From Ancylobacter gelatini (lineage in GTDB: Bacteria; Pseudomonadota; Alphaproteobacteria; Rhizobiales; Xanthobacteraceae), in contig NZ_JAKVIL010000002.1 of NCBI RefSeq assembly GCF_022601675.1, positions 1 to 64,000 of the forward strand: a stretch of DNA of 64,000 bases. Reading direction: 5' to 3'. The position numbers were made by a program, and so were the translations under genes. The first letter of the stretch is position 1. Each line of letters begins with the position of its first letter. Below the pieces are notes generated by a model. It was not told where the DNA came from. It made no database searches and saw only the letters and a list, made by a program, of their open reading frames with translations. Below, piece after piece: positions 1 through 8,478 of this stretch.

Positions 1-302
1 TTGGTCTCCACCGGAGCGATCGAGGACATGTCCACGACGATCTTGCCCGCGCTCAGACCCGCCGCGATCCCGTTCTCACCGAACAGCACGGCCGCGACGT
101 CGGAGGTGTCGGGCAGCATGGTGAAGATCACGTCCGCGGCCCGCGCCACCTCCGCCGCGGAACCGCAGGCGATCGCGCCGGCGGCGGCGAGTTCCGCCGG
201 CAGCGCGCGCCGGGCATGGGCATGCAGCGTGTGCCCCGCGGCGAGGAGGTGCCCCGCCATGGGGGCTCCCATGATGCCGAGACCGATGAAACCGAGCTTC
301 AT
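1..302 (-). CDS. garR: 2-hydroxy-3-oxopropionate (tartronate semialdehyde) reductase, 3' end outside window
   Basis: The first 100 codons are visible; the C-terminal two thirds lie beyond the left edge. The protein starts MKLGFIGLGIMGAPMAGHLL, the GxGxxG Rossmann dinucleotide motif and MG-P-MA signature of the beta-hydroxyacid dehydrogenase family. Further on comes FTMLPDTSDVAAVLFGENG and then the VVDMSSIAP substrate loop, both typical of tartronate semialdehyde reductases. The family reduces tartronate semialdehyde to D-glycerate with NAD(P)H in the cytosol. The upstream neighbour on the same strand, 29 bases away, is an HpcH/HpaI aldolase of the kind that produces tartronate semialdehyde, which supports this role over 3-hydroxyisobutyrate dehydrogenase. 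The symbol could equally be glxR. Confidence 0.82.
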   Translation of the reverse strand, partial: MKLGFIGLGIMGAPMAGHLLAAGHTLHAHARRALPAELAAAGAIACGSAAEVARAADVIFTMLPDTSDVAAVLFGENGIAAGLSAGKIVVDMSSIAPVET

Positions 303-331
303 GAGGCGCTCCCCGCTGCCGGAAAAGGTGG

Positions 332-1096
332 TCAGGACTTGTACTTCTTTGCGATCGCTTCCGTCGACCGCGCGAGCAGGCCGGTATCGATGCCCACCGC
401 CGTGAAAATGCAGCCCGCCGCCATGTAGCGCCGTGCCAGCGTCTCGTCGCCGGTGAGGATGCCGGCGCGGTTGCCGGCGGCGACGATACGGGCAATCGTC
501 TTCTCGATCAGTTCCACCACCTCCGGGTGCCCCTGATTGCCGAGATGGCCCATGTCCGAGGACAGGTCGCCCGGCCCGATGAACAGCCCGTCAATGCCCG
601 GGACGGCGGCGATCGCCTCCAGATTGTCGAGGCCTTTCAGCGTCTCGATCTGGACGAGGAGGCACAGCTCGTCATGCGCCTTGTGGTGATAGTCCTTCAC
701 CCGGCCGAAGCGGGAGGCGCGGCTGGCGCCGGCGAAGCCGCGCAGGCCGTGCGGGGGAAACCGCGTCGCCGCCACGGCGGCCTGCGCCTCCTCGACGGTC
801 TCGACCATCGGGATCAGGAAGCTCTGGGTGCCGATGTCGAGATGGCGCTTGATCACGATCGGGTCGTTGACGGGGATGCGCACGATCGGGTGCGTGGTGT
901 TCTCCATCATCGCCTGAAGCTGCGCCATCACGTTCGGCACGTCGTTGGGCGCATGTTCGGCATCGATCAGCAGCCAGTCGAAGCCGGAGCCGGCGAGAAT
1001 CTCGGTCGTGGTGGGGCACGCCATCGAGTTCCAGAAGCCGATCTGCTGCTGGCCGGCATGGATGGCGCGCTTGAAGGTGTTGACGGGCAGGTCCAC
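332..1096 (-). CDS. garL: HpcH/HpaI-family aldolase, probable 5-keto-4-deoxy-D-glucarate aldolase
   Basis: 254 residues, normal for the class II pyruvate aldolase family. Visible family features are LLIDAEHAPND with the catalytic His, the VRIPVND segment with the pyruvate-binding Arg, LVQIETLKGLDNLEAIA with the metal-binding Glu, and GLFIGPGDLSSDMG with the metal-binding Asp. Family members cleave 2-keto-3-deoxy sugar acids to pyruvate plus an aldehyde. GarL makes tartronate semialdehyde, and a tartronate semialdehyde reductase follows directly. The gene ends a five-gene minus-strand run with tctC, tctB and tctA upstream. 2-keto-3-deoxy-L-rhamnonate aldolase (RhmA) and HpaI are close relatives that sequence reading cannot exclude, so the substrate is inferred from context. 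Confidence 0.82.
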   Translation of the reverse strand: MDLPVNTFKRAIHAGQQQIGFWNSMACPTTTEILAGSGFDWLLIDAEHAPNDVPNVMAQLQAMMENTTHPIVRIPVNDPIVIKRHLDIGTQSFLIPMVETVEEAQAAVAATRFPPHGLRGFAGASRASRFGRVKDYHHKAHDELCLLVQIETLKGLDNLEAIAAVPGIDGLFIGPGDLSSDMGHLGNQGHPEVVELIEKTIARIVAAGNRAGILTGDETLARRYMAAGCIFTAVGIDTGLLARSTEAIAKKYKS

Positions 1097-1136
1097 GGGG
1101 AACGTCCTCGGTTTCGGTACAACGGGTCGGATGGAG

Positions 1137-2636
1137 CTATTCCGCCAGGGCTTCCTTGCGGGTCTTCAGTACGGCGGGGGACAGCATCGCCAGCAGCATG
1201 ATCGCCACGATGCCGAGCAGCACGGCGCTGATCGGCCGGGTGACGAAGACCGACGGATCGCCGTCGGAAAGCTGCATGGCGCGGCGGAAATTCTCCTCCA
1301 GCTGCGGGCCGAGCACGAGCCCGAGCAGCAGCGGGGCGGGCTCGACGCCGACCTTGATGAAGAAGTAGCCGACGACCGCGCAGCCCAGCATCAGCCAGAC
1401 GTTGAACGCGCTGTTGGAGATGCCGTAGGTGCCGATGCAGCAGAACAGCACGATGGCGGGGAACAGCAGCCGGTAGGGGATCTTGAGCATCGAGACCCAG
1501 AGCCCGACCAGCGGCAGGTTGATGATCAGCAGCATCAGATTGCCGGTCCACATCGAGGCGATGACGCCCCAGACCAGCTCCGGCTGCTCGGTCATCACCT
1601 GCGGGCCGGGCTGGATGCCCTGCATCATCAGCGCGCCGATCATCAGCGCCATCAGCGCATTGGCGGGAATGCCCAGCGTCAGCAGCGGGATGAAGCTGGT
1701 CTGCGCGCCGGCATTATTGGCGGCCTCCGGCCCGGCGACACCCTCGATCGCGCCCTTGCCGAAGCGCGAGGGGTCCTTGGCGATCTTCTTTTCCAGCGCG
1801 TAGGCGGTGAAGGGCGGCAGCGCCGCGCCCCCGCCCGGCAGCACGCCGAGCGCCGAGCCGATGAAGGTGCCGCGCACCATGGCCGGGAAGGCGGCCTTGA
1901 GGTCGGCGCGCGAGGGCATCAGGTCGCGCAGCTTCTGGCTCACCACCTGCCGCACCGCCGGCCTCTCCAGATTGGCGATGATCTCGGCGAGGCCGAACAG
2001 GCCCATGGCCACCGGCACGAAGTCCAGCCCGTCCGCCAGCGCCGGCACCCCGAAGGTCATGCGCGCAATGCCGGAATTGACGTCGATGCCGACCGTGCCG
2101 ATCAGCAGGCCGAGGAACACCATGGCGAGCGACTTCGACACCGAGCCATGGGCGAGGATCACCGCCGCGAACAGGCCGAGCACCAGCAGGCTGAAATATT
2201 CCACCGCGGTGAACTTCAGCGCCAGCGCCGCCAGCGGCAGGCTCAGCACCGCGATGATCACCGTCGCCACCGTGCCGGCGAAGAAGGAGGAGATGGCGGC
2301 GATGGCGAGCGCGGCGCCGGCGCGGCCCTTCTTGGCCATCTCGTGGCCGTCGAGACAGGTCACCACCGAGGAGGTCTCGCCCGGCACATTGACCAGGATG
2401 GCGGTGGTCGAGCCGCCATATTGCGCGCCGTAGAAGATGCCGGCGAGCATGATCAGCGCCGAGGCCGGCTCCAGCCCGAAGGTGAAGGGCAGCAGCAGCG
2501 CGACGGTGGGGATCGGCCCGATACCGGGCAGCACGCCGATCGCGGTGCCGATCACCACGCCGATCAGGCAGTAGAACAGATTGTTGAACTGCAGGGCCGT
2601 GGAGAGGCCGAGGAGCAGGTTGTCGAACAGTTCCAT
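1137..2636 (-). CDS. tctA: Tripartite tricarboxylate transporter, large permease subunit
   Basis: 499 residues, the usual TctA length. The N-terminus MELFDNLLLGLSTALQFNNL is followed by VVIGTAIGVLPGIGPIPTVA, the strongly conserved GxLPGxGP loop of TctA. The second family loop GSALGVLPGGGAALPPFTAY is also present, giving the internal duplication typical of the family. About 12 hydrophobic segments mark it as an inner-membrane protein. With the TctB small permease 18 bases upstream and the TctC binding protein before that, it forms a complete tripartite importer driven by an ion gradient. The downstream aldolase and reductase suggest an aldarate or related sugar acid as substrate, an inference rather than a sequence signature. 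Confidence 0.93.
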   Translation of the reverse strand: MELFDNLLLGLSTALQFNNLFYCLIGVVIGTAIGVLPGIGPIPTVALLLPFTFGLEPASALIMLAGIFYGAQYGGSTTAILVNVPGETSSVVTCLDGHEMAKKGRAGAALAIAAISSFFAGTVATVIIAVLSLPLAALALKFTAVEYFSLLVLGLFAAVILAHGSVSKSLAMVFLGLLIGTVGIDVNSGIARMTFGVPALADGLDFVPVAMGLFGLAEIIANLERPAVRQVVSQKLRDLMPSRADLKAAFPAMVRGTFIGSALGVLPGGGAALPPFTAYALEKKIAKDPSRFGKGAIEGVAGPEAANNAGAQTSFIPLLTLGIPANALMALMIGALMMQGIQPGPQVMTEQPELVWGVIASMWTGNLMLLIINLPLVGLWVSMLKIPYRLLFPAIVLFCCIGTYGISNSAFNVWLMLGCAVVGYFFIKVGVEPAPLLLGLVLGPQLEENFRRAMQLSDGDPSVFVTRPISAVLLGIVAIMLLAMLSPAVLKTRKEALAE

Positions 2637-2654
2637 AGGGTGTCCGCCTTTTGC

Positions 2655-3104
2655 TCACCAGGGCCAGATCGGAACCGGCAAAGCGAGCGCCTTCACGAAC
2701 AGAAGGACCGCGCCGGCGGCGACGAACAGGCCGAAGAGGATCACCTCGAAGAACCGGCTTTCCCGGCTCGCCAGCGCGGCGATGAAGATCGAGGCCAGCG
2801 AGGCGGTCGCGAGGCCGGCCGTCTCGATCAGCAGCGCGAACACGCCGACCGCCGCCCCGACGCCGAGGATCGGGCGAAGCTGCACCCGCTCGATGCCGGA
2901 ATGGGCGCGCAGCAGGCCGCGTATCGCGAAGAACAGCCCGAAGGCGAGCAGGATGCCCGCGATGGCGCGGGGCATGTAGCCCGGGCCCATATTGGCCGCC
3001 GTGCCGCCGTTCAGGCGCCAGGTCGCGGCGAAGGTGCCGGCCGCCACAAGGATCAGGAAGGCGCCGAACAGCAGGTCCGGCCAGTCGATCCGACGCTGTG
3101 TCAT
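2655..3104 (-). CDS. tctB: Tripartite tricarboxylate transporter, small permease subunit
   Basis: 149 residues, starting MTQRRIDWPDLLFGAFLI. It has four hydrophobic segments and a cytoplasmic loop, the layout of TctB. The position between tctC and tctA, with short gaps on both sides, is the classic order for this transporter class. TctB proteins diverge strongly in sequence, so the call rests mainly on topology, length and neighbours. It probably pairs with TctA in the inner membrane. Confidence 0.88.
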   Translation of the reverse strand: MTQRRIDWPDLLFGAFLILVAAGTFAATWRLNGGTAANMGPGYMPRAIAGILLAFGLFFAIRGLLRAHSGIERVQLRPILGVGAAVGVFALLIETAGLATASLASIFIAALASRESRFFEVILFGLFVAAGAVLLFVKALALPVPIWPW

Positions 3105-3226
3105 GATCGTGTATCCGCGCTGGGGCAGGGCCCGGCCGGCTCATGGGGAGCCGGCCGGATCTTGCGCGTTTCAGTCAATCGGAAGCGGCTCCCGGCCCGT
3201 CGCCGGGTGGCCGCCGGTTCGGCCGG

Positions 3227-4204
3227 TCAGTTGATCTTGACGTCGGCGGCGCGGGCGACTTCACCCCAGTTCTTGATGGCGTTGGCCAGCCAGGCCTTGG
3301 CATCGTCCGGCGAGCCGGGGCGCACCGAGCCACCCTGCTCGGCGACACGGTCCTTGATCTCCGGCATGGCAAGGATCTTGGCCAGTTCGGCATTGAGGCG
3401 GGCGACCACTTCCGGCGGGGTGCCGCCGGTGGTCATCACGCCCTGCCAGGTGCCGGCATCGGCCAGCGGCAGCTTGGCTTCCTTGAAGGTCTCGACATTC
3501 GGCAGCGCGGCGAGGCGCTCCTCGCCGGTGACGGCGATGCCGACAAGCTGGCCATTGGTGACGAAGGGCAGCGTCGCGGTGGCGCCGTTGATGATCACGT
3601 TGCTCTCGCCGGAGACCACGGCGCGCGAAGCGGCCGAGCCGCCCTTATAGGGCACGGTCTTCCATTCGATGCCGAGGTCCTTGGCAAGGGCGATGGCGGT
3701 GATGTGGTTCAGCCCGCCAATGCCGGAATTGGCGGCGGCCAGCTTGCCGGGATTGGCCTTGGCATAGGCCACCAGCTCGGCCACGTTCTTGGCCGGCACC
3801 GACGGATGCACCGCCAGCACGTAAGGCGCGAACATCACCATGCCGACCGGGGCGAGGTCGTTCTGCACGTTGAAGGTGAGGTCGGGGAACACGGTGGGCG
3901 CCAGCGCAAGGGTCCCGATGTCGGCCAGCAGCAGCGTGTGGCCGTCAGGCTTGGCCTTGGCGACGGAATCCGCGCCGATATTGCCGGCGGCGCCGGGCTT
4001 GTTCTCGACCACCACGGACTGGCCGATGGCTTCCGACAGCTTCGGCGCGATCAGGCGCGCGAGAATGTCGGAGGTGCCGCCGGGCGCGTAGGGCACGACG
4101 ATGCGCACGGGGCGCTCGAATTCCTGGGCGCTCGCAAGCGAGGGGAGGGCGGCACTGCCGAGCGCGAGGGCGGCGAGGGCCGCCTTGAAGAGGCGTAGCG
4201 TCAT
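3227..4204 (-). CDS. tctC: Periplasmic solute-binding protein of the Bug/TctC family
   Basis: 325 residues. The start chosen is MTLRLFKAALAALALGSAAL, followed by a signal peptide ending near PSLASAQE. A longer open frame runs further upstream but crosses the divergent LysR promoter region and lacks a secretion signal, so it is rejected. The mature protein begins ERPVRIVVPYAPGGTSDILA, the hallmark of Bug binding proteins, and continues with VVENKPGAAGNIG and a PDGHTLLLAD segment. These proteins capture carboxylated ligands in the periplasm and deliver them to TctAB. It is first in the minus-strand operon and divergent from a LysR regulator starting 146 bases away, which probably controls it. 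Confidence 0.93.
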   Translation of the reverse strand: MTLRLFKAALAALALGSAALPSLASAQEFERPVRIVVPYAPGGTSDILARLIAPKLSEAIGQSVVVENKPGAAGNIGADSVAKAKPDGHTLLLADIGTLALAPTVFPDLTFNVQNDLAPVGMVMFAPYVLAVHPSVPAKNVAELVAYAKANPGKLAAANSGIGGLNHITAIALAKDLGIEWKTVPYKGGSAASRAVVSGESNVIINGATATLPFVTNGQLVGIAVTGEERLAALPNVETFKEAKLPLADAGTWQGVMTTGGTPPEVVARLNAELAKILAMPEIKDRVAEQGGSVRPGSPDDAKAWLANAIKNWGEVARAADVKIN

Positions 4205-4349
4205 TGGCGTTTCCTCCAGAAACGGAATCGGAAAGGGCGGCAAAGCTCTTGGGCTCTTGGGAACGCAGCGCGATCCGGGGCGCATGTTAGGCGAGACATG
4301 ATGCGCGAATGAGTTGTTCTCGGCATGGATCAATGCCATTTTTGTATCG
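4205..4349. promoter_or_regulatory. Divergent control region between tctC and the LysR gene
   Basis: This 145-base spacer must hold the promoters for both the tct/aldolase operon and the LysR gene. It contains the inverted repeat GGCAT (4322-4326) / ATGCC (4333-4337) and the half palindrome ATGT...ACAT at 4284-4299. Either could be a LysR operator, but neither fits the usual T-N11-A pattern centred on a palindrome, so the operator is unassigned. Confidence 0.4.
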
Positions 4350-5249
4350 ATGTTCGAGCTTTCCCACCTTCGATGTTTCGTCGCCGTCGCCGAGGAGCTG
4401 CATTTCGGCCGTGCCGCCGCGCGGCTGAACCTCACCCAGCCCCCGCTCAGCCGGCAGATCCAGCTGCTGGAGCACACGCTGGATGTGCGGCTGCTGGACC
4501 GCACCAGCCGTTCGGTGCAACTCACCCGCGCCGGACGGAGCTTCCTGCCCGAAGCGCGGCGGCTGCTGCGGCTGGCGGAGGGCGCGGCGCTGGCGGCGCG
4601 GCGCACCGCAAGCGGCGAGGCCGGCTCGCTCACGCTCGGCTTCACCGCGGTCTCGGGCTATGACTTCCTGCCGCGGCTGATCAAGCGCCTGCGCGCGGAA
4701 GCGCCGGACATCGATCTGGTGCTGAAGGAAATGGTGTCATCCGACCAGTTCGAGGCGCTGGCGACGGGGCAGATCGACGTCGGCCTGCTGCGGATGACGT
4801 TCAACCGCCACGAGTTGCAGGCGGTTTCGGTGGTGCGCGAGCCGCTGATGCTGGCCGCACCCGAGGATCATCCGCTCGCCGGCATCGAGGTGGTGCACCT
4901 CTCCGATCTCGCGGGGCAGCCCTTCGTCGCCTATTCGCCCTATGAGGCGCGGTATTTCTACGATCTGGTCGCGACCTTGTTCGCGCAGTCCGGCCTTGCG
5001 CCGCATTATGTCCAGCACATCAGCCAGATTCACACCATTCTCGGGCTGGTGAAGGCCGGGCTCGGCGTCGCGCTGGTGCCGCGCGCCGCGCGCCATCTCG
5101 GCTTTGAAGGGGTCGTGCTGAAGACGGTGGCGATGGAGCCCCCGGCCCTTGCGGAGCTGCACGCCGCGTGGCGCGCCTCGAACATCAACCCGGCCATCGC
5201 CACGCTCCGCCGCACCCTGTCGCGGATGGAGAGCACCGAGAGCGCCTAA
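4350..5249 (+). CDS. LysR-family transcriptional regulator
   Basis: 299 residues from the ATG that gives MFELSHLRCFVAVAEELHFG. An in-frame ATG 36 bases upstream is rejected because LysR proteins start directly at this helix. Residues 1-60 form the winged helix-turn-helix (AAARLNLTQPPLSRQIQLLE). The remainder is the periplasmic-binding-like effector domain, with LTLGFTAVSGYDFLPRLIKR and a GLGVALVPRAA motif near the end. The look is that of the BenM/CatR subgroup. It is divergent from the tctCBA-aldolase-reductase operon, the standard position for an autoregulated activator responding to the substrate or an intermediate of that pathway. Confidence 0.9.
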   Translation: MFELSHLRCFVAVAEELHFGRAAARLNLTQPPLSRQIQLLEHTLDVRLLDRTSRSVQLTRAGRSFLPEARRLLRLAEGAALAARRTASGEAGSLTLGFTAVSGYDFLPRLIKRLRAEAPDIDLVLKEMVSSDQFEALATGQIDVGLLRMTFNRHELQAVSVVREPLMLAAPEDHPLAGIEVVHLSDLAGQPFVAYSPYEARYFYDLVATLFAQSGLAPHYVQHISQIHTILGLVKAGLGVALVPRAARHLGFEGVVLKTVAMEPPALAELHAAWRASNINPAIATLRRTLSRMESTESA

Positions 5250-5254
5250 GCGGC

Positions 5255-5581
5255 TCAGGCCGGAGAGAGCGGTCCGCTCGCGGTGCCCGGCAGCAGGCGC
5301 AGGTGGATTTCGTCGGCGCCGGCGGCATAGGCGGCGGCGCGGGCCTTGGCGCCCGCCGGGCCGCTCCACAGCGGCTCGCAGCGCCCGCCCGAACGCCGGA
5401 CGGCCAGCGCGATGGCGTCGGGATAGTCCGGCGCGTCGTCCACGGCATAGACCGAGAACACCTGCCGGCGGCCGGTGCCGTCGCGCCAGAGATGGAAGCG
5501 TCGCGCCAGAACGAGATCGGCCGCGCTCAGCGGTCCGTCGTCGCTCAGGTGCCGGTCAGTGGGTGCGGTGCGCATCATCAT
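5255..5581 (-). CDS. Hypothetical protein, 108 residues
   Basis: I do not recognise a family. The product is soluble-looking, with the segment LARRFHLWRDGTGRRQVFSV and an Ala-rich C-terminal half ending GTASGPLSPA. There is no signal peptide or membrane segment. It ends 5 bases from the convergent LysR gene and starts about 280 bases from the divergent TRAP permease. Codon use fits coding DNA, but the assignment as a gene rests on position and frame only. Confidence 0.5.
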   Translation of the reverse strand: MMMRTAPTDRHLSDDGPLSAADLVLARRFHLWRDGTGRRQVFSVYAVDDAPDYPDAIALAVRRSGGRCEPLWSGPAGAKARAAAYAAGADEIHLRLLPGTASGPLSPA

Positions 5582-5863
5582 GTGAACAAAAATAGAACAT
5601 CATTCCCCGGCGTCAATCGCCGACGCCTAGTGAATCCGTCAATATGCTGAAGGTTCCCCTACCAACGGGCGAAATTCGCGGTTGCACACGCGAATGTGCG
5701 CAGCCCGCCGGTATCGGCCTGCGCCTTGAGAAAGCTGGATCGGGCGGGCTTAAATTGCGTGAGACGATGGTCTATCTTGCGTCATCGTACCTAAACGGCG
5801 GATTGAACGCCGAAATAAGAAACACGCCCCATTGCGGGGCAGCCTTTTCGAGGGGAACGTCGC
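5582..5863. promoter_or_regulatory. Spacer ahead of the TRAP permeases with an inverted repeat
   Basis: This 282-base gap separates a divergent hypothetical gene from dctQ. It is less GC-rich than its surroundings. It holds the inverted repeat ACGATG (5764-5769) / CATCGT (5783-5788), a candidate operator. A short hairpin GCCCC/GGGGC at 5826-5840 lies 23 bases before the dctQ start. I see no small gene. Confidence 0.35.
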
Positions 5864-6403
5864 ATGGGTGGGCTTCTGGGCTTCAGCCGGGCTGTCGACT
5901 GGCTGAACGAGCGCTTCGGCCGCGTCGCCGATTATTGCGTGCTGGCGTCCTGCCTCATCAGTGCCGGCAATGCCACGGTGCGCTACCTGTTCAGCTACTC
6001 CACCAACGGCCTGCTGGAAATCCAGTGGTACCTGTTCGGCGCGGTGGTGCTGCTCGGCGCGCCCTATACGCTCAAGCGCAACGAGCATGTGCGGGTCGAT
6101 CTCGTCTACATGGCGCTTACGCCGCGGGGCCGGCTCTGGGTCGACGCACTCGGCTTCACCATCATTCTGATCCCCGCCGGTCTCTATTTGTCCTGGCTGT
6201 GCTTCCCGTTCTTCTGGCAGGCCTTCGTGTCCGACGAGGTGTCGCAGAATGCCGGCGGCCTGATCCTGTGGCCGGCGAAGCTGTTGCTGCCGCTGGGCTT
6301 CGCACTGCTGACGGCGCAGGGCCTCTCCGAGCTGATCAAGCGTGCCGCCGCGCTTCAGGGCGTGATCGAGGTCGAGACCGAGTACGAGAAGCCCCTGCAA
6401 TAG
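5864..6403 (+). CDS. dctQ: TRAP transporter small permease (DctQ type)
   Basis: 179 residues with four hydrophobic segments. The family signature is visible in IQWYLFGAVVLLGAPYTLKR followed by NEHVRVDL, the E-H-V-R-V-D motif of DctQ after the second membrane helix. It works in the inner membrane with the DctM large subunit, whose gene follows 76 bases downstream. No DctP binding-protein gene lies next to it, so the substrate cannot be inferred from the neighbours. Confidence 0.88.
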   Translation: MGGLLGFSRAVDWLNERFGRVADYCVLASCLISAGNATVRYLFSYSTNGLLEIQWYLFGAVVLLGAPYTLKRNEHVRVDLVYMALTPRGRLWVDALGFTIILIPAGLYLSWLCFPFFWQAFVSDEVSQNAGGLILWPAKLLLPLGFALLTAQGLSELIKRAAALQGVIEVETEYEKPLQ

Positions 6404-6479
6404 CCGAGCAGCCCGGGCGCCGTGAGGCGTCCCGCATCGCGTCCTCCCCCTATCCCTTTTCGCCAGAGACGAGCCCCGC

Positions 6480-7892
6480 ATGTTTTCACACGGCGTAATG
6501 CCCCCGCTGATGTTCGCCGGCATGGTCTGCTTCATGCTGGCGGGCTTTCCGGTCGCTTTCTCGCTGGTCGCGGTCGGGCTGTTCTTCGGCACGGTCGGGA
6601 TCCTGACCGATCATTTCCATCTCAGCTTCCTGCAGGCGCTGCCGCTGCGCTTCTACGGCATCATCTCCAACGACCTGCTGCTCGCCATTCCGTTCTTCAC
6701 CTTCATGGGCGCCATCCTTGAGCGCTGCGGCCTGGCCGAGGACCTTCTCGAGGGAACCGGCAAGCTGTTCGGCAAGGTGCCCGGTGGCCTCGCCTATGCG
6801 GTGATCGTGGTCGGCGCGATTCTCGGCGCCATTACCGGCACGGTGGCGGCTTCGGTGATCGCCATGGGCGTGATCTCGCTGCCGGTCATGATGCGCTACG
6901 GCTACGACCAGAAGCTCGCCACCGGCGTGATCGCGGCGTCGGGCACCATCACCCAGCTCATTCCGCCCTCGCTGGTGCTGATCATCCTCGCCGAGCAGCT
7001 CGGCCGTCCGGTCGGCGAGATGTATCTCGGAGCCATCGGCCCCTCGATGCTGCAGGTGCTGATCTTCCTCGGCTTTGTGTTCGTGATGTCGCTGATCAAG
7101 CCGCAGATCATGCCGCCGCTGCCGCCCGAGGCGCGCGGGGAGGGCGGCTGGCCGCTGATCTGGCAGGTGCTGCGCGGCATGGTGCCCTCGATCGTGCTGA
7201 TCATGCTGGTGCTCGGCACGCTGGCCATGGGCCTTGCCACCCCGACCGAGGCCGGCGCCATGGGCGCGGTCGGCGCGATCCTGCTGGCGGCGGTGCACAG
7301 CCGTCTGTCCTGGACTCTGGTGCGTCAGGCCATGGCCTCGACCGCCCGCATCACCTCCATGGTGGTGTTCATCCTGATCGGCGCCACCGTGTTCAGCCTC
7401 GTGTTTCAGGGCATGGACGGCGCGCTGTGGATCGAGCACCTGCTGTCCCAGCTCCCCGGCGGGCGCCTGGGCTTCCTGATCTTCGTCAACGTCTTCGTCT
7501 TCTTCATCGCGTTCTTCCTCGACTTCTTCGAGATCGCGTTCATCATCGTGCCGCTGCTGGTGCCGGTGGCGGTCAAGCTTGACATCAACCTGATCTGGTT
7601 CGGCGTGCTGCTCTGCGTGAACATGCAGACCGCCTTCATGCACCCGCCCTTCGGCTTCGCGCTGTTCTATCTGCGCGGCATCGCGCCGCCCTCGATCAAG
7701 ACCTCGCAGATCTACTGGGGCGCGCTTCCGTGGCTGTTCATGCAGCTTATCCTCGTGGTGGTGGTGATCATGTGGCCGGAGGCGGTGACCTACTGGATCA
7801 GCGCGGGGCCGACCGTCGACCCCAACACCATCGAGCTGAACATTCCGCAGTTCGATGCGCCGCCACTGGACATGGGGCCGCCGCAGTTCTGA
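6480..7892 (+). CDS. dctM: TRAP transporter large permease (DctM type)
   Basis: 470 residues, starting MFSHGVMPPLMFAGMVCFML. Repeated membrane helices carry the DctM motifs AIPFFTFMGAILERCGLAED and GTITQLIPPSLVLIILAEQL, and later LATPTEAGAMGAVGA. The protein couples sodium- or proton-driven uptake of an organic acid. It has a short proline-rich C-terminal tail (IPQFDAPPLDMGPPQF) after the last helix, resembling the 'mannitol/chloroaromatic' annotated subgroup. A strong hairpin follows the stop codon, so dctQ-dctM probably form a two-gene unit lacking its own binding protein. Confidence 0.9.
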   Translation: MFSHGVMPPLMFAGMVCFMLAGFPVAFSLVAVGLFFGTVGILTDHFHLSFLQALPLRFYGIISNDLLLAIPFFTFMGAILERCGLAEDLLEGTGKLFGKVPGGLAYAVIVVGAILGAITGTVAASVIAMGVISLPVMMRYGYDQKLATGVIAASGTITQLIPPSLVLIILAEQLGRPVGEMYLGAIGPSMLQVLIFLGFVFVMSLIKPQIMPPLPPEARGEGGWPLIWQVLRGMVPSIVLIMLVLGTLAMGLATPTEAGAMGAVGAILLAAVHSRLSWTLVRQAMASTARITSMVVFILIGATVFSLVFQGMDGALWIEHLLSQLPGGRLGFLIFVNVFVFFIAFFLDFFEIAFIIVPLLVPVAVKLDINLIWFGVLLCVNMQTAFMHPPFGFALFYLRGIAPPSIKTSQIYWGALPWLFMQLILVVVVIMWPEAVTYWISAGPTVDPNTIELNIPQFDAPPLDMGPPQF

Positions 7893-7923
7893 TCCTGCAT
7901 CGAGCCGCGACCTGACCGCCCGA

Positions 7924-7952
7924 CAGGCCCGATCCCCCGCGGATCGGGCCTG
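7924..7952 (+). terminator. Intrinsic terminator after dctM
   Basis: A perfect 12-bp stem, CAGGCCCGATCC (7924-7935) with GGATCGGGCCTG (7941-7952) and a 5-base loop. It lies 31 bases after the dctM stop and is followed by the T-rich TTGTGTTG. The convergent membrane-protein gene ends at 7990, so the hairpin may serve both directions. Confidence 0.75.
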
Positions 7953-7989
7953 TTGTGTTGAGGAGAGCGTGGGTCGTGGCGCGAAGCGG

Positions 7990-8478
7990 TCAGGCGGGCC
8001 GCAGCGCGGTGCGCCCGCCCCGGACTGCGGCGAAGCCGATCGCCACGAACAGCGCGAGCACGACAAGCTGCGCGATGGCGAAGGGCGGTTCGGACTGGGT
8101 GGGGGCGCTGGCCTGGAGCGCGGGGATCTTCACGAAGGCCTGCGCCACGCCGACGAAGACCAGCAGATACAAGCTGATGACCACGCCTACCACGTAGATC
8201 AGCCGCCACGGCCCGGCATAGTTCAGCAGGTAACGCGCGGGGAAGGTCGCCGCGAGCACCACCAGCGCCACCGCGCCGACGATGTGCGAGGGCAGCACGG
8301 TGTTGAAGGGAAAGCCGTAGCCGGTCAGGCTGGTCGCCGCCGCGGTTCCCAGGAACAGTGCCGTGACCATGGGCCGGTCGCGCCCGCCGATGAGGTCGTA
8401 GACGACCACGATGCCGGTGGCGATCGCGATCAGGCTCAGCCAGGTATGAAACCCGGTCCAGTTGGTAGGGTCGAACAT
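7990..8478 (-). CDS. Integral membrane protein of unknown function
   Basis: 162 residues, starting MFDPTNWTGFHTWLSLIAIA, with four or five hydrophobic helices and little soluble sequence. Motifs include TSLTGYGFPFNTVLPSHIVG between helices two and three. The helix layout resembles small uncharacterised membrane proteins of Rhizobiales, but I cannot name a family. It is divergent from the Bcr/CflA transporter and convergent with dctM. Confidence 0.7.
   Translation of the reverse strand: MFDPTNWTGFHTWLSLIAIATGIVVVYDLIGGRDRPMVTALFLGTAAATSLTGYGFPFNTVLPSHIVGAVALVVLAATFPARYLLNYAGPWRLIYVVGVVISLYLLVFVGVAQAFVKIPALQASAPTQSEPPFAIAQLVVLALFVAIGFAAVRGGRTALRPA

Noticed and set aside
945-3650. A very long plus-strand open frame opposite the tct/aldolase genes
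   Set aside because: It is the mirror of GC-rich coding DNA on the other strand. Its translation is dominated by Arg, His, Gln, Asp and Glu and has no domain. The minus-strand genes are recognisable families.
5826-5840. GCCCC/GGGGC hairpin followed by TTTT just before dctQ
   Set aside because: The stem is only 5 bp and lies in the leader 23 bases before the start codon. It would terminate the gene it precedes. No ligand-type leader is recognisable, so it is not listed as a terminator.
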